Below, in pieces: positions 32,141 through 44,084 of a stretch of DNA of 64,000 nt (the first letter of the stretch is position 1; each line of letters begins with the position of its first letter). Both the position numbers and the translations under genes were made by a program. The notes beneath the pieces were generated by a model. It did no database searches, was not told the DNA's origin, and worked only from the letters and a program-made list of their open reading frames with translations. Source of the stretch: Piezodorus guildinii (taxonomy: Eukaryota; Arthropoda; Insecta; Hemiptera; Pentatomidae). The DNA lies in the NCBI GenBank assembly GCA_023052935.1, contig CM041292.1:204499799-204563798 (forward strand), given 5' to 3'.

Positions 32141-32780
32141 ACAAACTTATAGTAACTTTCCAAGTTGAATAAATTATAAAAATAAAATATAAATAACAAA
32201 CAAATAATGCTGTTCATGAAAGTGACGCTGTTAAAAGTTAGATGTACGAATACTTTTAACATTAATTCAGACTGCATTAATTAAATTGTTATGAAGAGAG
32301 GAGGGAGGTATATTCAGAGCATTAACTTAAAACAAAAACTTATATGATAACTACATGAGATACTGAATTGTATCCAATAATAAATTAATATATACGTAAT
32401 TAATAAATGGTAACGTGAGTCTCTAAAACAACGTAAAATTATTTAAGTACAGTTTAGCGAGTTCGGTCGGCATTTGGCCTTAGTTATCTGATCCTAAGCT
32501 CCTTACACCAAGTTTTGAGACATGTCCTTCAGTTTGATATTATCCTTCTTAAGGCACAGCCTTCGTACCCTGACTTTGATTTGATTAACAGAAAAGTTTT
32601 CTAGCGAAACAATTAATTTTAGAAATTTAACAAAACTCCTTTACAGTTTAAAAACTTATAATATTATCAAATGACTAACGAGAAGGATTACGCGGGATAT
32701 AACTTTCACTCAACCCTCTAAAAATCCCAACGTTAAAATGTATGGGAAATTTCAAATTTGGGAACTTGATTCGAACTATG
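32141..32780. other. Unassigned AT-rich stretch
   Basis: No gene recognised. Confidence 0.4.
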
Positions 32781-33450
32781 CAAATTGTACAAAAATCTTT
32801 CTAATTTAAGACAAGCTAAAATTTAATGGGGAGCGCTAGTCTGCAGTTCTTCGGATCCTGGGTTCGAATCCCGACTGTGGCGGAGTATTATTTATTTTTA
32901 TTTCAGCCGGGGGGCGATCCTGGGGTACAGAGACCCTCCGGGGCAGACCAGCCTCTTTGAAGTGGGGACCCAAAACTCTTCATGGGTAGTGGTAAAGGTT
33001 TTATTTTTTTAATTTAATGGCTCATAACAAAAGAAAACGCCTTCAAAAAGTATTGTTCGGTTAAAAAATAAAATTATTGTTACGAAGCAAGATGGAAACA
33101 GCAAGAAATCTCAATTTTTCAAAACACTTCCCCCCTCATGAATACGAGGATAACATTTCATACTAACCAAACAATGCTAAAGAGATTAGTCATAATTTTT
33201 CATTAATAATTTGAATTAAAAAAACTGTACAAAGACTTTTTAATTTAAAACTATCTAAAATTTAATGGCTTTAGACAAAAGAAAACGCCGTTAAAAAGTA
33301 ATGTTCGGTTAAAATTATTGTTAGGAAATAAGATCAAAACACCACGAAATCTCAATTTTTTAAAACCCCTCCCCCTCATGAATATGAGGATAAAATTTCA
33401 TACTAACCAAACAATGCTAAAGAGATCAGTCATAACTTTTCAAAAATATT
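32781..33450. repeat. Tandem repeat, ~240-bp period, interrupted by a SINE
   Basis: TACTAACCAAACAATGCTAA recurs at 33161 and 33401 (240 bp apart), and CTAAAATTTAATGG recurs before the SINE and at about 33253. About 2.5 units are present. Satellite-like, non-coding. Confidence 0.75.
32830..33010 (+). mobile_element. SINE S2 with 10-bp target duplication
   Basis: 5'-truncated S2 copy (GAGCGCTAGTCTG onward, B box GGGTTCGAATCCC, body with GGGGCGATCCTGGGG and AGACCCTCC). It is flanked by AATTTAATGG at 32820-32829 and 33011-33020. It lies within the ~240-bp tandem repeat. Confidence 0.82.
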
Positions 33451-34712
33451 ATAATAATAATAATAATAGGCTTACCGAATCCGAAGGTTCGATGCCGATA
33501 CCACCAAACTTCGCCTGCATAGACTCGTCCAATGTTCACCGGTCAAGCCCAAGCCCCCGAGATCAGCCTTAATGCAATCCTCCCATCGACGCTTCGGCCT
33601 ACCTTTCGGACGCCTACCAGTCGGTTCAGCGAATACCAACTTTCTCGGAATCCGTTCCTCACTAAACCCAACAACTTTACGCGCCCATTTGAGTCTCCGC
33701 GATGCTATCAACTCAATTATATTCACAGGGTACAAACTCCGCAATTCCGCGTTATGCAACCTTCTAAACTCCCCAGTGGCCTCATCTCTCTTTGGACCAA
33801 ATATTTTACGCAATACCTTATTTTCGAAAACCTTAAGCCGCTGTTCATCCTTTAAAGTAAGCGGCCACGTTTCACATCCGTAAAGAACCGTTGGAAGAAT
33901 AATAGTTTTATAAATTCTAATCTTTAAGTTTTTAGATAGAAGCCGCGAACTAAGTAACTTAGCAACTGAATAATAACACGCATTTCCCACCTTTAACCGG
34001 GACTTTATTTCTTCCTGGATTTCATTTTTTCTTGTTATAATTGAACCTAAATACTTGAATTTCTCTACGTGTTCCAAAGTATGACCTGATACATCAATAT
34101 CACCAAGATCGACACCGTTTCTGCTACTGATCATATACTTCGTCTTATCGGTATTTAATTCGAGTCCTATTTCTTTACCGGTTTTTATTAACACACTTGT
34201 ATTTAGTTGTATGGTTTCCGTGTCTTCACCTAGCAGTACCAGATCATCGGCATACCCCAAAACCGGAATCTTGTCACCCATATTTAAGCCCTTCTCGGTA
34301 CACATCACCTTTTTTATGACATATTCTAAAGCTATATTAAATAACACAGGTGAAAGGGAGTCACCCTGTTTCAAACCCGATCGCACCTCAAATCTCTCGG
34401 AGTAATTATGACCGATTCTAACTTTATGGAATGTTTCCGACAAACACATCTCTACTAGGTTTACTAACTTTCTAGGTATTCCCTGTTCAATCATGATGTT
34501 ATATAGCTTCTGACGGTCTATTGAATCATAAGCCTTTTTAAAATCGATATAAAGTTGATGGACTACACCGTTGTATTCCAATTTTTTCTCTAATATTTGA
34601 CGTAAGGAAAATATTTGGTCAATAGTCGAGCGATTCCGCCTAAAACCACATTGGTAATCTCCGATAATTTCCGCAGCGTATTCCGTTATTCGACTAGTTA
34701 GAAATATTAGAG
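33451..34712 (-). pseudogene. RTE-like LINE: uninterrupted reverse-transcriptase fragment (copy R8)
   Basis: The best-preserved RTE copy. On the minus strand one frame is open from about 34710 to the stop at 33472 (roughly 410 codons). It covers RT fingers (IIGDYQCGFRRNRSTIDQIF), motif A (DFKKAYDSIDRQ), LKQGDSLSPVLFNIALE, motif C (GYADDLVLLG), the thumb region (HVEKFKYLGSIITRKNEIQE) and the C-terminal extension (YGCETWPLTLKDEQRLKVF ... RPKRRWEDC). An AAT/ATT tail lies at 33451-33470. The endonuclease and the start of the protein are missing, so it is a 5'-truncated, non-autonomous copy, but its intact frame marks it as recent. No in-frame ATG precedes the palm. RTE-clade assignment is by motif pattern. 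Confidence 0.9.
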
Positions 34713-35930
34713 AATGTAAATTATTCTTAAAATTCCATTAAATCTATCCAAATAAAGTATCAAAACCACAAATAAAAAGTCGGCTAATGATATAAATTTG
34801 TTTGCCCATGATAAAATAAAAATAAAAAACATATGGCCCAGCAGGCTAACGGAAAAAATGGAGAAGAGAAACCAAGCCGTTATCAACCGAGGTATTTACT
34901 ATTGTTATTTTTTATTATTTAATACATATATTATAATTATATTACTTCATATTATTTTATTGTAATACTTATTTTCCTAGGTTATCAACAATACACAAAA
35001 TAATAGAAGATATCTTATAGATGTGATACACGTTAGCATTAAAAAAAAAATTAAATATCAAAGTTTTTTTGACAAGATGATAATTTAAAAAAATGTTACT
35101 CGGAATAAATGAATCAATGTAACGAAAATACACTTTTATTTTAAAAACATGAGTCAAAATAAAAACGAATTGTGACTCAAAAACAAATAAAATAAATAAC
35201 CAGAGATTGTACTGTTTTATAAAAATCTTATTATCGTTTAGAGGTTGACATAAATTCCTTGTATCCTAATCCAATTACCTAACCTCTCCAACAGAGGTTT
35301 GCTACTAAACAAAAGGTATTCTAAATATTAAAGATCTAACAAACGAATACATAACCTGACACTTATATTTAATTTTTTATTGAAACTAATAACATTGCGG
35401 TTTAATGCTTAAATAATATTTATAGAAAGAGAACATTTTAAATAGTTTTAACTAAAGATGTTTTGTAGTAGTAGATTGAATAAATAAATAGTTGTTTTGT
35501 TTGTTTTTCTTAGTAACTCGTAATCGTGGAGACTTCAATGTTCTTCGATATATTTACATTTAGTAAATTTCGTTACATGAGAACACATTTACTTACAATT
35601 CATTTACTATGAGTTTTATTTTAAGATTATGTTTATAAACATTGTGTTGATAAGAAAAAAAAAAAACACAATACTGATGGTAACACTGTTTACGAGAGGG
35701 AAAGTTTTGAGCGTAGGTAAACAAAGAACTTTATTGATGAAAAGTTATTCATTTTAAAATAAATATTTAAATAATGTCATACTTGTTTTATAAATGTTAT
35801 AGTTAAAAATGAAAGTTATTTAGAATATATTATAAAAAATACAATAAAATATAATAAATCTAATGTTTATTTGGATAAATAAAAATTAATAAAATAACAT
35901 ACATATAATTTCGATATCCATTATGTAGTG
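34713..35930. other. AT-rich sequence without recognised repeats
   Basis: The longest stretch here with no recognised transposon. No open frame longer than about 60 codons and no RNA signature. It may be host intergenic or intronic DNA. Confidence 0.4.
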
Positions 35931-36260
35931 TCACTGTGGATCTGTTAACATTGTCGCTCAGCCTTTCTTCAATTTTTCACCTCGACACAACACAACCAAC
36001 ACACACACACTTGTAATAAATTAATTAGTGAACAAATATAAATTAATTAATTAATAATACACGTATAATAAAGTATAGATGAAGGACTTGGAAAGGGTTA
36101 CGATACGGATGGAGAGACGCGAAGCATACAGAACGAGAGCAGGACACAGACTGGAGCCTAGTCTTCTCCCACTCTCGGACTCTCTACTTCGGCCATCTTG
36201 CTCTTGCGGCGACCCTCCGGTAGATCGGGAGACTGCGATGTCTGTCACCTCTTTCATAAC
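35931..36260. other. GC-richer block, possible host promoter or 5' exon
   Basis: About 36070-36250 is clearly GC-richer than its surroundings and contains CpGs, with overlapping frames on both strands (36079-36378 plus, 36051-36257 minus). Neither resembles a known protein. A host first exon or promoter is possible because no repeat family signature occurs nearby, but this is an inference. Confidence 0.3.
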
Positions 36261-36555
36261 GTCCTATTTCTTCTTTATAGAATGTTTAATATTAATAATA
36301 GTCGAAATATCTAAAGTAAAATCAACTACATCATGCAAAAATAATCTCAGGTGTTCTAAACGATTTTTTTTCTTATAAATGTGCCAAAGCAGTAGATCAC
36401 TTATTTATTAATAATAATAACATTGTTAATTGGTAAATTCATATATTTATTGTGTGTGTTTGAACGAAATTAGGGCTTGATCTGTGCTATTCAATCCATA
36501 GTCCTTTATAAACATATTGAAATAACTAAAAAAAACATTAAATATTAAATTTAAT

Positions 36556-37302
36556 GAGAGACACGACTTTCGCTAACCTCCATTGTTAAAATCAAGTGAA
36601 GAATTTTTAAATACATGTTGAGATAAAAATATATTGTTAAAGAATTAATTAGGTTGAATTTAAAAAGAAACATGTGTTTTATTAAATAAACTCTTATATT
36701 TTTATCTACAAAAATCTGTTAGTTTTATCGGCTTTTCATTACTCTCCATTAACCTTATGTTTGCACTTTTCTTCTTTAGTTGTTTATTAAATTCGCCCAA
36801 CTTACATATTTACCCGTTATTTATCAATGTTAATAAGATGTTCCAAATTAACAAAATTAAAGGTACTTTAGAAGAAGAAAATTTAAAATATCGGCATTTA
36901 AGCTCTGTCAGACCATTTTAATCAGAATAAAACCTACATGATATTAAAGCCATTAAAATTTACATCGATATAGCGAGTTTAATCAAAATCGTCGGAACCG
37001 TTGTCGAGAAAATCGAAAAAAGGTGCAAAATGCATGGTATAAAGTGCCTATTCTGGTAAGCTCCTTTTGATGAAAAAAGTTTTGTCTCGTCTTGGGCGTA
37101 TAGTTGTCTTAAATATGAAATTTCAGTTTCATAGGACTTACCGTTTCCGCCCGGGAGTTACCACACACACACAGACCTTTTTGCGGGATTTGGTTATTTG
37201 GACCCAGGGGACCCTAAAACGTGTATTTCCGTTGAAAACTGGAATTCGAAAATTTTCACGATCGCAATACTTCCCCTTACTATATATAGTAAGTGAAAGT
37301 AA
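36556..37302 (+). mobile_element. Family H copy H14
   Basis: Starts just inside the 5' end (ACACGACTTTCGCTAACC), lacks about 120 bp in the middle, and ends with an intact hairpin and GTAAGTGAAAGTAA. H15 follows directly. Confidence 0.82.
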
Positions 37303-38130
37303 TAAATTGTTAAACAATTAAATAAATTAAATTTCAAAAGAAACATGTGTTTTATTAAATAAACTCTTATATTTTTATCTACAAAAATCGGTTAGTTTTA
37401 TCGGCTTTTCATCACTCTCCATTAGCCTTTACAGTTCCGTGTATTATATAATATTATATCTGTAATCTTTAGCTATCCAACGGTACATTATACATCTATA
37501 TTACTATTCTTGTGTTCCAAAAAACAAAAATTGAAAAAAGAAATATTTTCGCACTTTTCTCCATTAGTTGTTAATCAAATTTGTTTATCAAATTCACTTT
37601 CATATTTAGCCGTTATTTATCTATGCTAATAAGATGATGTACCTAATTTTTTGAAATATAAAAAATTAAATGTACTTAAACTTTAGAGGAAGAAAGTTTA
37701 AAATATCGGCATTTAAGCCCTGTCAGACTATTTCAACCAGAATGAAACTTACATGATATTAAAGCCCATTAAATTTTACATCAATATATATAGTTTAATC
37801 TAAATCGTTTAAGCCGTTTTTAAGGACATTGTAAAAAGGTACAAAATGCATATAAAGTTCCTCTTCTGGTTAGCTGATTTCGATGAAAAATTGCTGTAAC
37901 ATCTCGGGCGTATGGTTGTCTTAAATATGAAATATTGGTTTTTTTTTATTTCAGTTTCCGCCCGGGAGTTACCACACATGGACACACACAGACCTTTTTC
38001 CGGGACTTGATTATTTGGACTCAGGGGACCCTAAAAACGTGTATTTCCTTCGAAAACTGGAATTCGAAAATTTTCACGATCGCAATACTTTCCCTTACTA
38101 TATATTCCATATATAGGTAAGTGAAAGTTA
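37303..38130 (+). mobile_element. Family H copy H15, 5' truncated
   Basis: Begins in the AAATTGTTAAACAATTAAAT block right after H14. The 3' hairpin is lengthened and altered (CTTACTATATATTCCATATATAGGTAAG), still able to pair. Confidence 0.8.
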
Positions 38131-38368
38131 TAAATAAGAACTTTTACTCTTAAATAAAAGGGTATACAAATGAAATAATACGATAACATTTATAAAACAT
38201 AAACTCCCGTCAAAAGTATTGCAACATTTAAAAATATTTGAATTTTACAAAAACGTTATACTTTTTATAATAAAGAAAGGTTCTGAAGTCAATAACAAAC
38301 ATTTTTAAACTGGAAATAAACAAGTTTTATTAAAATAAATTACAATATTTCTTCCAATAAACAAAAAA

Positions 38369-39264
38369 TCTGGTGCGGGCAACACACGACTTTCACTTAC
38401 CTCCATTTTTAAAATCAATGAAAGAATTTTCAAATACAGTTAGAGATAAAAATACGTGAAATTATTAAGGAATTAATCAAATTGAATTTATATAGAAACA
38501 TGTGTTTTATTAAAAAATCTATTATATTATTATCTAAAATAATCAGTTAGTTTTATGTTCATTACATCACTCTCTATTAACTTCTAAAAGCTTGTGTATG
38601 AGATGATATTTTTTCTAAAATCTTTAGCTTTCCAACGGTATATCATACATGTATATTACTGCTCTTATATTCAAAAACGAAAAATTCCATTAAAAAAATA
38701 TTGTTTCTGTTTTCTCCTTTAGTTGGGTATCGAATTTATTCAATTTATATATTTACCTGTTTTTCATCAGCTTTAACAAGATAATCTAGTTATTATTATT
38801 GAATCTACAAAATTAAAGGTACTTTAGGGGAAGAAAATTTAAAATATCGGCATTTAAGCCCTGTCATGCCATTTTTATCCAAATAAAACCTACATGATAT
38901 TGAAGCCCATTAAATTTTACATCGACATAGCGAGTTTAATCAAAATCGCCGGAACCGTTTTTAGAGAGAATTGAAAAATGGTGCAAAATGCATGATATAA
39001 AGTGCCTCTTCTGGTAAGCTCATTTTGATGAAAAAAGTTTTGTCCCGTCTCGGGCGTATAGTTGTCTTAAATATGAAATTTCAGTTTCATAGGACTTACC
39101 GTTTCCGCCCGGGAGTTACCACACACACACACACAGACCTTTTTGCGGGATTTGGTTATTTGGACTCAGGGGACCCTGAAACGTGTATTTCCGTTGAAAA
39201 CTGGAATTCGAAAATTTTCACGATCGCAATACTTTCCCTTACTATTTATAGTAAGTGAAAGTAA
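38369..39264 (+). mobile_element. Family H copy H16, full length
   Basis: 896 bp with both termini (TCTGGTGCGGG, GTAAGTGAAAGTA). The hairpin carries one change (CTTACTATTTATAGTAAG). It is inserted in the Tc1-like remnant between A-rich flanks. Confidence 0.87.
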
Positions 39265-39339
39265 AAATGTAGAAAACTTACTTTTCAAAATTTTCCTTTT
39301 TTGCAATTTTAACTTTTAAATTACAATTACAATTTTTAA

Positions 39340-39905
39340 TTTACATTTAATAAAACGTATTGCCCCCTTTGGCTTGTATGACTGCTTACACCCGTCTTGC
39401 CATGCTTGTAAAAAGATTTTGAAGAAAATCTTAGGGTACATTGTCCCACTCCTCCAATACAGCTGTCTTTAGCATTTCAAGTCTAGTAGGAGGTGAATCT
39501 CGTGACCAAAACTTTCTTTAGAGATAATCCTAAACGTGTTCGATTGGGCTAAGATCAGGACTTCTTTCTGGCCAATCAATTCAGAAACACATCTTGCCTT
39601 GTGAGGACGAGCATTGTCATGCATGAGCAATGATTCAGAGCCTATGAATGGCGTTGACTCCAGGATTGATAACCCTCGAAGACCAGCGATCAAGTTTTTT
39701 ATGGAAGACGCAGTAGAATTACGCTTCCGAAGTGCTTGTATTTTAATCTATGGTGTCAGCAACCGTGAGACGCCCTGACGTTGGTCGTCTCGAATGACCA
39801 CCAGTCTCCCTGTACCTTTTTATGGTCCTTGAAACGGTAGAATAGTGAATCCCAAGGCGATTCGCAATGTAACGCAATGATTTGCCAAATTGCCACATCC
39901 ACGGT
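39340..39905 (-). pseudogene. Tc1-like transposase, degraded
   Basis: Would bind and cut the terminal repeats of a Tc1 element. On the minus strand the N-terminal DNA-binding part reads RLGIHYSTVSRTIKRYRE with the linker GGHSRRPTSGR (about 39770-39880). The core follows after a large deletion that removes the first catalytic Asp region. The second Asp is in MHDNARPH (Asp codon at 39616-39618), and the Glu block SPDLSPIEH (about 39535-39560) is in another frame and too close for the family's DD34E spacing. The tail includes AVLEEWDNVP. Inactive by deletion and frameshift. Confidence 0.8.
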
Positions 39906-39960
39906 TATGACTTACTTTATGAATATCCTTACTTACTTTTATTCTATGTTGTATTTTGCA

Positions 39961-40353
39961 CATATTATATTATTATTGGGTTGTGTCATATGAAATGTCC
40001 GTTTTCAAGGTAATAAGTATTACCTAATATTATTATTATTTATTATTACTAATTAAAGTATTAGTAAGATTTCAGATTGGCATTTAATTAATTTAGTTAA
40101 TTAGATCATAATTAACAAGTTTCTTGAAAGAAATAGCTATCTAATGAGGAAAATTTTCGTATGTGGTTGCACGAAAATCTTCGAGCAATCCGTGAGCATC
40201 TTTTTCAGACGTGGTTCAGGAATCAAGTTATCAAATATGTTTTACAATAGATTTCATGGTCAATTGTTTTTTGAAAATTGCAGATAATTATAGAGATAGT
40301 TGATGCTAGAAAAGGGTGTAACGATTGGATTTGCCAACATTGAAACTTTTTAA
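39961..40353. other. Unassigned stretch
   Basis: AT-rich with ATT microsatellite pieces and a short palindrome (GGTAATAAGTATTACC, about 40009-40024). No gene recognised. Confidence 0.4.
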
Positions 40354-41105
40354 TCACATATTTATTCATTTAACACGTTCACACCGGGGTGATCCACCGG
40401 TGAGTCATACTTAACTATCCCGTGGGGCGACGTGCATCACAGGTGAGTCATATGTTTTTAGAAAATAAGTTTATTTTATTTTTTTTTCAACATTAAATGT
40501 TGTAGGAATTAACAAGCATAAGGGTTTATTTATTAAATATTTTATAACTTTCAACATGCTCCCTCAAAGGACTCTTATCGGTTAATTTCATTTGATTACT
40601 CTTCTTAAAGAAATTTATTTAGCTGTGCCTGATTTCTTTTCATACTTTTATCCCCATAAATAAGAATATAATATAAGAATTATTTTTAATAATATAAGAA
40701 TCTTTTTTAAGTATTTCCCTAATTACTCCTTCGTCATATGTGTATGTCAAAACTGTTATCAAAACAATATCGTATTAAACACGTTGGAACTTGCGACAGT
40801 ACCGCCCCGCCCCACGAAGGTAAGTAGCTGAGACAGTCCCACCTCACGGGAAAAAACGTAGATATTCGTGAACGTGTTAACATAACTTTATGCTGCTGTG
40901 GCTAATCGGACTATATTACAGTTGGAGATCTAAATTTTACCTATCTAGCTGTAATTAGGAAAGGAATCTTCAACAAGTACCTAATAGCACATGCCCGGGT
41001 AAACCTTTTTACGCCCCTTCCGAAGGACAGGATAACTAGGGCACCATGTCAGGTTTGAACCCGGGATCTTGGGCTGGAAGGATGTTATTCTAGCCACTAC
41101 AACGC
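40354..41105 (-). mobile_element. SINE S1, diverged, split by a piggyBac-like MITE
   Basis: Tail end at 40354-40373 (TTTATTCATTTAA), resuming at 40877 (TTAACATAACTTTATGCTGC) and continuing through the body to a tRNA-like head near 41040-41105 (B box GGTTTGAACCCGGG on the plus strand as printed, reading toward the minus-strand head). The interruption is the 503-bp element at 40374-40876. Confidence 0.72.
40374..40876. mobile_element. piggyBac-like non-autonomous element (TTAA target)
   Basis: 503 bp with perfect 9-bp terminal inverted repeats, CACGTTCAC ... GTGAACGTG. It is flanked on both sides by TTAA (40370-40373, 40877-40880), the target duplication specific to piggyBac elements. Near the left end GGTGAGTCATA recurs (about 40399 and 40441). 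No coding capacity. The insertion lies in a SINE tail, which confirms the boundaries. Confidence 0.78.
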
Positions 41106-41114
41106 AGGTGACCC

Positions 41115-41655
41115 TCTATAAACACTATATATTTGATTTAAAATATATACACACACCCATCCCTTCTTCCTAATTAATCTTTTGATACGCCCTGTTAATT
41201 TTGTCTTTGGTAATTCGCGAGACAAGCCCAAAACATTTAAGTTCACTAATTCGATGATTTCCTCCTGATGCCTAATATCCAGATACGCACTTTTAGTTGC
41301 GTTTACCACGTGATTCCATCTTGTTTTCTCCTCAACTGTTATTATCTAGTGACAGGATTGAAAATCCTTGAGTCTTGAGGGTGTGAAAACTTTTTCCAGC
41401 TGTCTTGGTTCCTTCATGTCTCCATTGAACCGACCGTATTCCTTCAAGTTAGCACGCAAGTCTTTGTCACCTAAATCTGTTACCTGCTCCAGACGGGTTT
41501 CATTTACCTTAACGATTCGGTCCCAAACGGTCTCTCCTTACGACCTCATAAATTTTGTTCAAGACACGTTGAATTATAAATTTATATTCCATGAGCTTAG
41601 CTTGGAGGAACTTCAGGGTAACCGTAGGTTCCGGCAATCGTTTCAGAAGGCATAG
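41115..41655 (-). pseudogene. Unidentified degraded coding region
   Basis: Minus-strand pieces read like real protein in successive frames: LPEPTVTLKFLQAKLMEYKF (about 41570-41645), then VNETRLEQVTDLGDKDLRAN with GDMKEPRQLEKVFTPSRLKD (about 41375-41520). Last comes NATKSAYLDIRHQEEIIELV through RIKRLIRKKG (41150-41310). The amino-acid composition is protein-like and all pieces share one strand, but the frames are broken by stops and shifts. I do not recognise the family. It may be a retroelement gag or a decayed host pseudogene. Confidence 0.45.
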
Positions 41656-42585
41656 AGTTATATAATGAGATTGACTCATCAATATATTATTGTAATTGTT
41701 AATAATTAATATTTATATTATCTCCTATTACAAAGGATGCCGCCCTCTACCTCCGAAGGGACTTTTGCCCAAGACGCCTGTGCACATACCTGAACCCCTA
41801 CTTCAAACAGCTTACCTACAGGAAGTACTTGGACATTATGAGTACTAATGGGTCACCATACGTCCCTTCATTTGATCTCTACTGCCTTTCCTCCATCCCC
41901 TCTACTATTCCTTCGTATAAGTACCCCCCCCCCAAAAAAAAAAAAGTATCCCCCAGGGCACTCCGCTCCAAGATGTTGTTAATGTAAAGTTAGAATATAT
42001 TTTATTATTAAGAAAGTTATGCTTATATTTTGTAATTATGAATAAAGATACAACGGTTTATATAAATGTGTTATCGTTAACTGTAGTTAAACGCAAGTGC
42101 CGTATTGTGGACGTAAGATAGGCATGGGCGTATAGGTAGGGAGGGACATGATGGAGCTTAAGTTTCATGTTAATATGCATATAGACTATAGTATATATAT
42201 GTATATATCAAATGTTGTGATATAATATATATATATCTAATGTTGTAATATAATATATAGGCATAAATAAAAATAATTAGAAATAATCAAGAAGGCGCGA
42301 TATGATCGGCCAATCAGAAAATAAGAATAGAGGAAAATCAAGAAGGCGCATGATGAGCGGCCAATAAGAAAGCTGGAATCTTTTTGCGCAACAGACCATG
42401 CGGTTTAGCGATGTATTACTGGAATGGCGAGCATTTTGTTGTCAGTAGCCGATCGAAATGGATGTGTGCGTGCGAATTTTTGGAAACCCTCTCCTGATGT
42501 GATTGGATTATGCCACCAACAATCAAATCATTGAGTTCAAACCATATATTAGTATTAATAATACGTTCTAATCAAGAAATTATGA
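41656..42585. other. Unassigned stretch with a 51-bp tandem duplication
   Basis: About 41730-41940 has protein-like short frames of unknown kind and a C/A tract. AATCAAGAAGGCGC...CGGCCAAT occurs twice, 51 bp apart (about 42285 and 42336); each copy contains a CCAAT motif. Confidence 0.4.
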
Positions 42586-42999
42586 AGACATCTTTTACTG
42601 TTTTACTGTTTCTTATAATTATTTTTTGTATTAATTAGGTATTATATAATTTAATTTTGTATTTGCATGCCTTAATTTTATATCTTGTATATATGTATAT
42701 GTATTCCTTACAGCTTTTAAGCTTTGTCAATTACTGTTTCATACTGTGTACTGTGCTACTGTTTCTTTATAATTGTATTTTTATATTCCTTATGTATTTT
42801 TTTGTTTCTTACTGTGTAGTGTGTTACTGTTTCTTTATAAAAAATCGTGTTATATTATTTAAGTATTGTATCTTACTATGTACTGTGCTACTGTTTGTTA
42901 TTGTACTTTTATTGAATTGTCGCAGGTGAACTCCTTTCCCACACACGGGCTCGCCTTAGTGGGATAGTGACTTCTACTTGCACTGTAAAATGTCTGTAT
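42586..42999 (+). mobile_element. Third LINE family, 3' UTR fragment
   Basis: About 410 bp nearly identical to 45147-45560, ending in the block GGGCTCGCCTTAGTGGGATA and TGCACTGTAAAATGTCTGTA. It directly precedes the left boundary of the large inverted repeat. Confidence 0.75.
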
Positions 43000-43238
43000 A
43001 TTGATTTATACAGTTCATTGGGATCAGTGTACAAAATAATACACAATACCTCACTTGCTTATCTAGCTGATTGATCGTTTTCACATAGCACCTCCAACTT
43101 CACTTCCTTTGAAAAAGGTGAAGTGTACAATATAGAGTTAAATACTTTTTAGGAATCATTTGGAATAATAACAACAGAAATACCTAAAGAAAAAAGTGGG
43201 TCTTATTATTTCTGAGAAACACCTATTTTTTTTTATTT

Positions 43239-44084
43239 TGACTTTCGATTACCTATATATGAAATATTTAGTAAGAAAAAGTATTGCGTTCCTGAAAATT
43301 TTCAAAGTCCAGTTTTCAACGGAATCACATGTTTTAGGGTTCCCTGAGTCCAAATAACCAAGTCCCGCTAAAAGTCTGTGTGTGTCCATGTGTGGTAAAC
43401 AAAAAGTCCTATGAAACTGAAATTTCATATTATACACCCGAGATGTTACAAAAACTTTTTCATCAAAACCAGCTAAGAAAAAGAGCCACTTCATACCATG
43501 CATTTAGCACCTTTTTATGATTAAACTCTATATATTGATGTAAAATTTAATGGGATTTAATATGGTATAGATTTCATTCTGATCAATAGTGTGACAAGGC
43601 TTAAATGCCGATATTTTAAATTTTCTTCTTATAAAGTACCTTTAATTTTGTAGATAATAAAAAAATAACAATATAATCTTGTTACCGTGGATAAAAAACT
43701 GGTAAATATATAAGTAGAGCATATTATATATTCAACTAAATGAGAAAAGACCAAAAATATTTTTTTAATGCAATTTTTTGTTTTTGAACTTAAGAACAAT
43801 AATATACATGTATAATATGCTGTTGGAATGCTAAAGATTTTAGAACAAATATTATCATATAGATATTATTGTAAAAGTTAAAATAGAGTGATGAAAAGCT
43901 GATAAAACAAACTGATCATCGTAGATCATAATATAATAGATTATACAATAAAACACGTGTTTCTTTTTAAATCCAATTTAAATAATTCTTTAACAATTTA
44001 TTTTCGTTTATAATTTTGTTTAATAATTCTTGAATTGACATAAATAATAGAGATAAGTGAAAGTCATGTGTTGGGAGCACCAGA
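43239..44084 (-). mobile_element. Family H copy H17 (left arm)
   Basis: Minus-strand copy in the left arm. The 5' end is the complement of TCTGGTGCTCCC (44084) and the 3' end is degraded (ACTTTCGATTACC). The mirror copy is H18. Confidence 0.82.

Larger units (their letters stand above)
38206..39960 (-). mobile_element. Tc1-like DNA transposon remnant, split by a family H insertion
   Basis: Possible left end at CCCGTCAAAAGTATTGCAAC (38208), which resembles Tc1-type termini. A transposase remnant on the minus strand lies at 39340-39905. A complete family H copy (38369-39264) interrupts the non-coding part. The right end is not clear. Confidence 0.6.

Noticed and set aside
42181..42260. CRISPR-like or regular short repeats
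   Set aside because: These are TA/ATATAA microsatellites with no regular spacers, in a eukaryotic context.
42657..42929. 90-codon hydrophobic frame rich in Tyr, Cys and Phe
   Set aside because: Low-complexity T-rich LINE 3' UTR with repeated TTACTGTTTCTT motifs, not a membrane protein gene.
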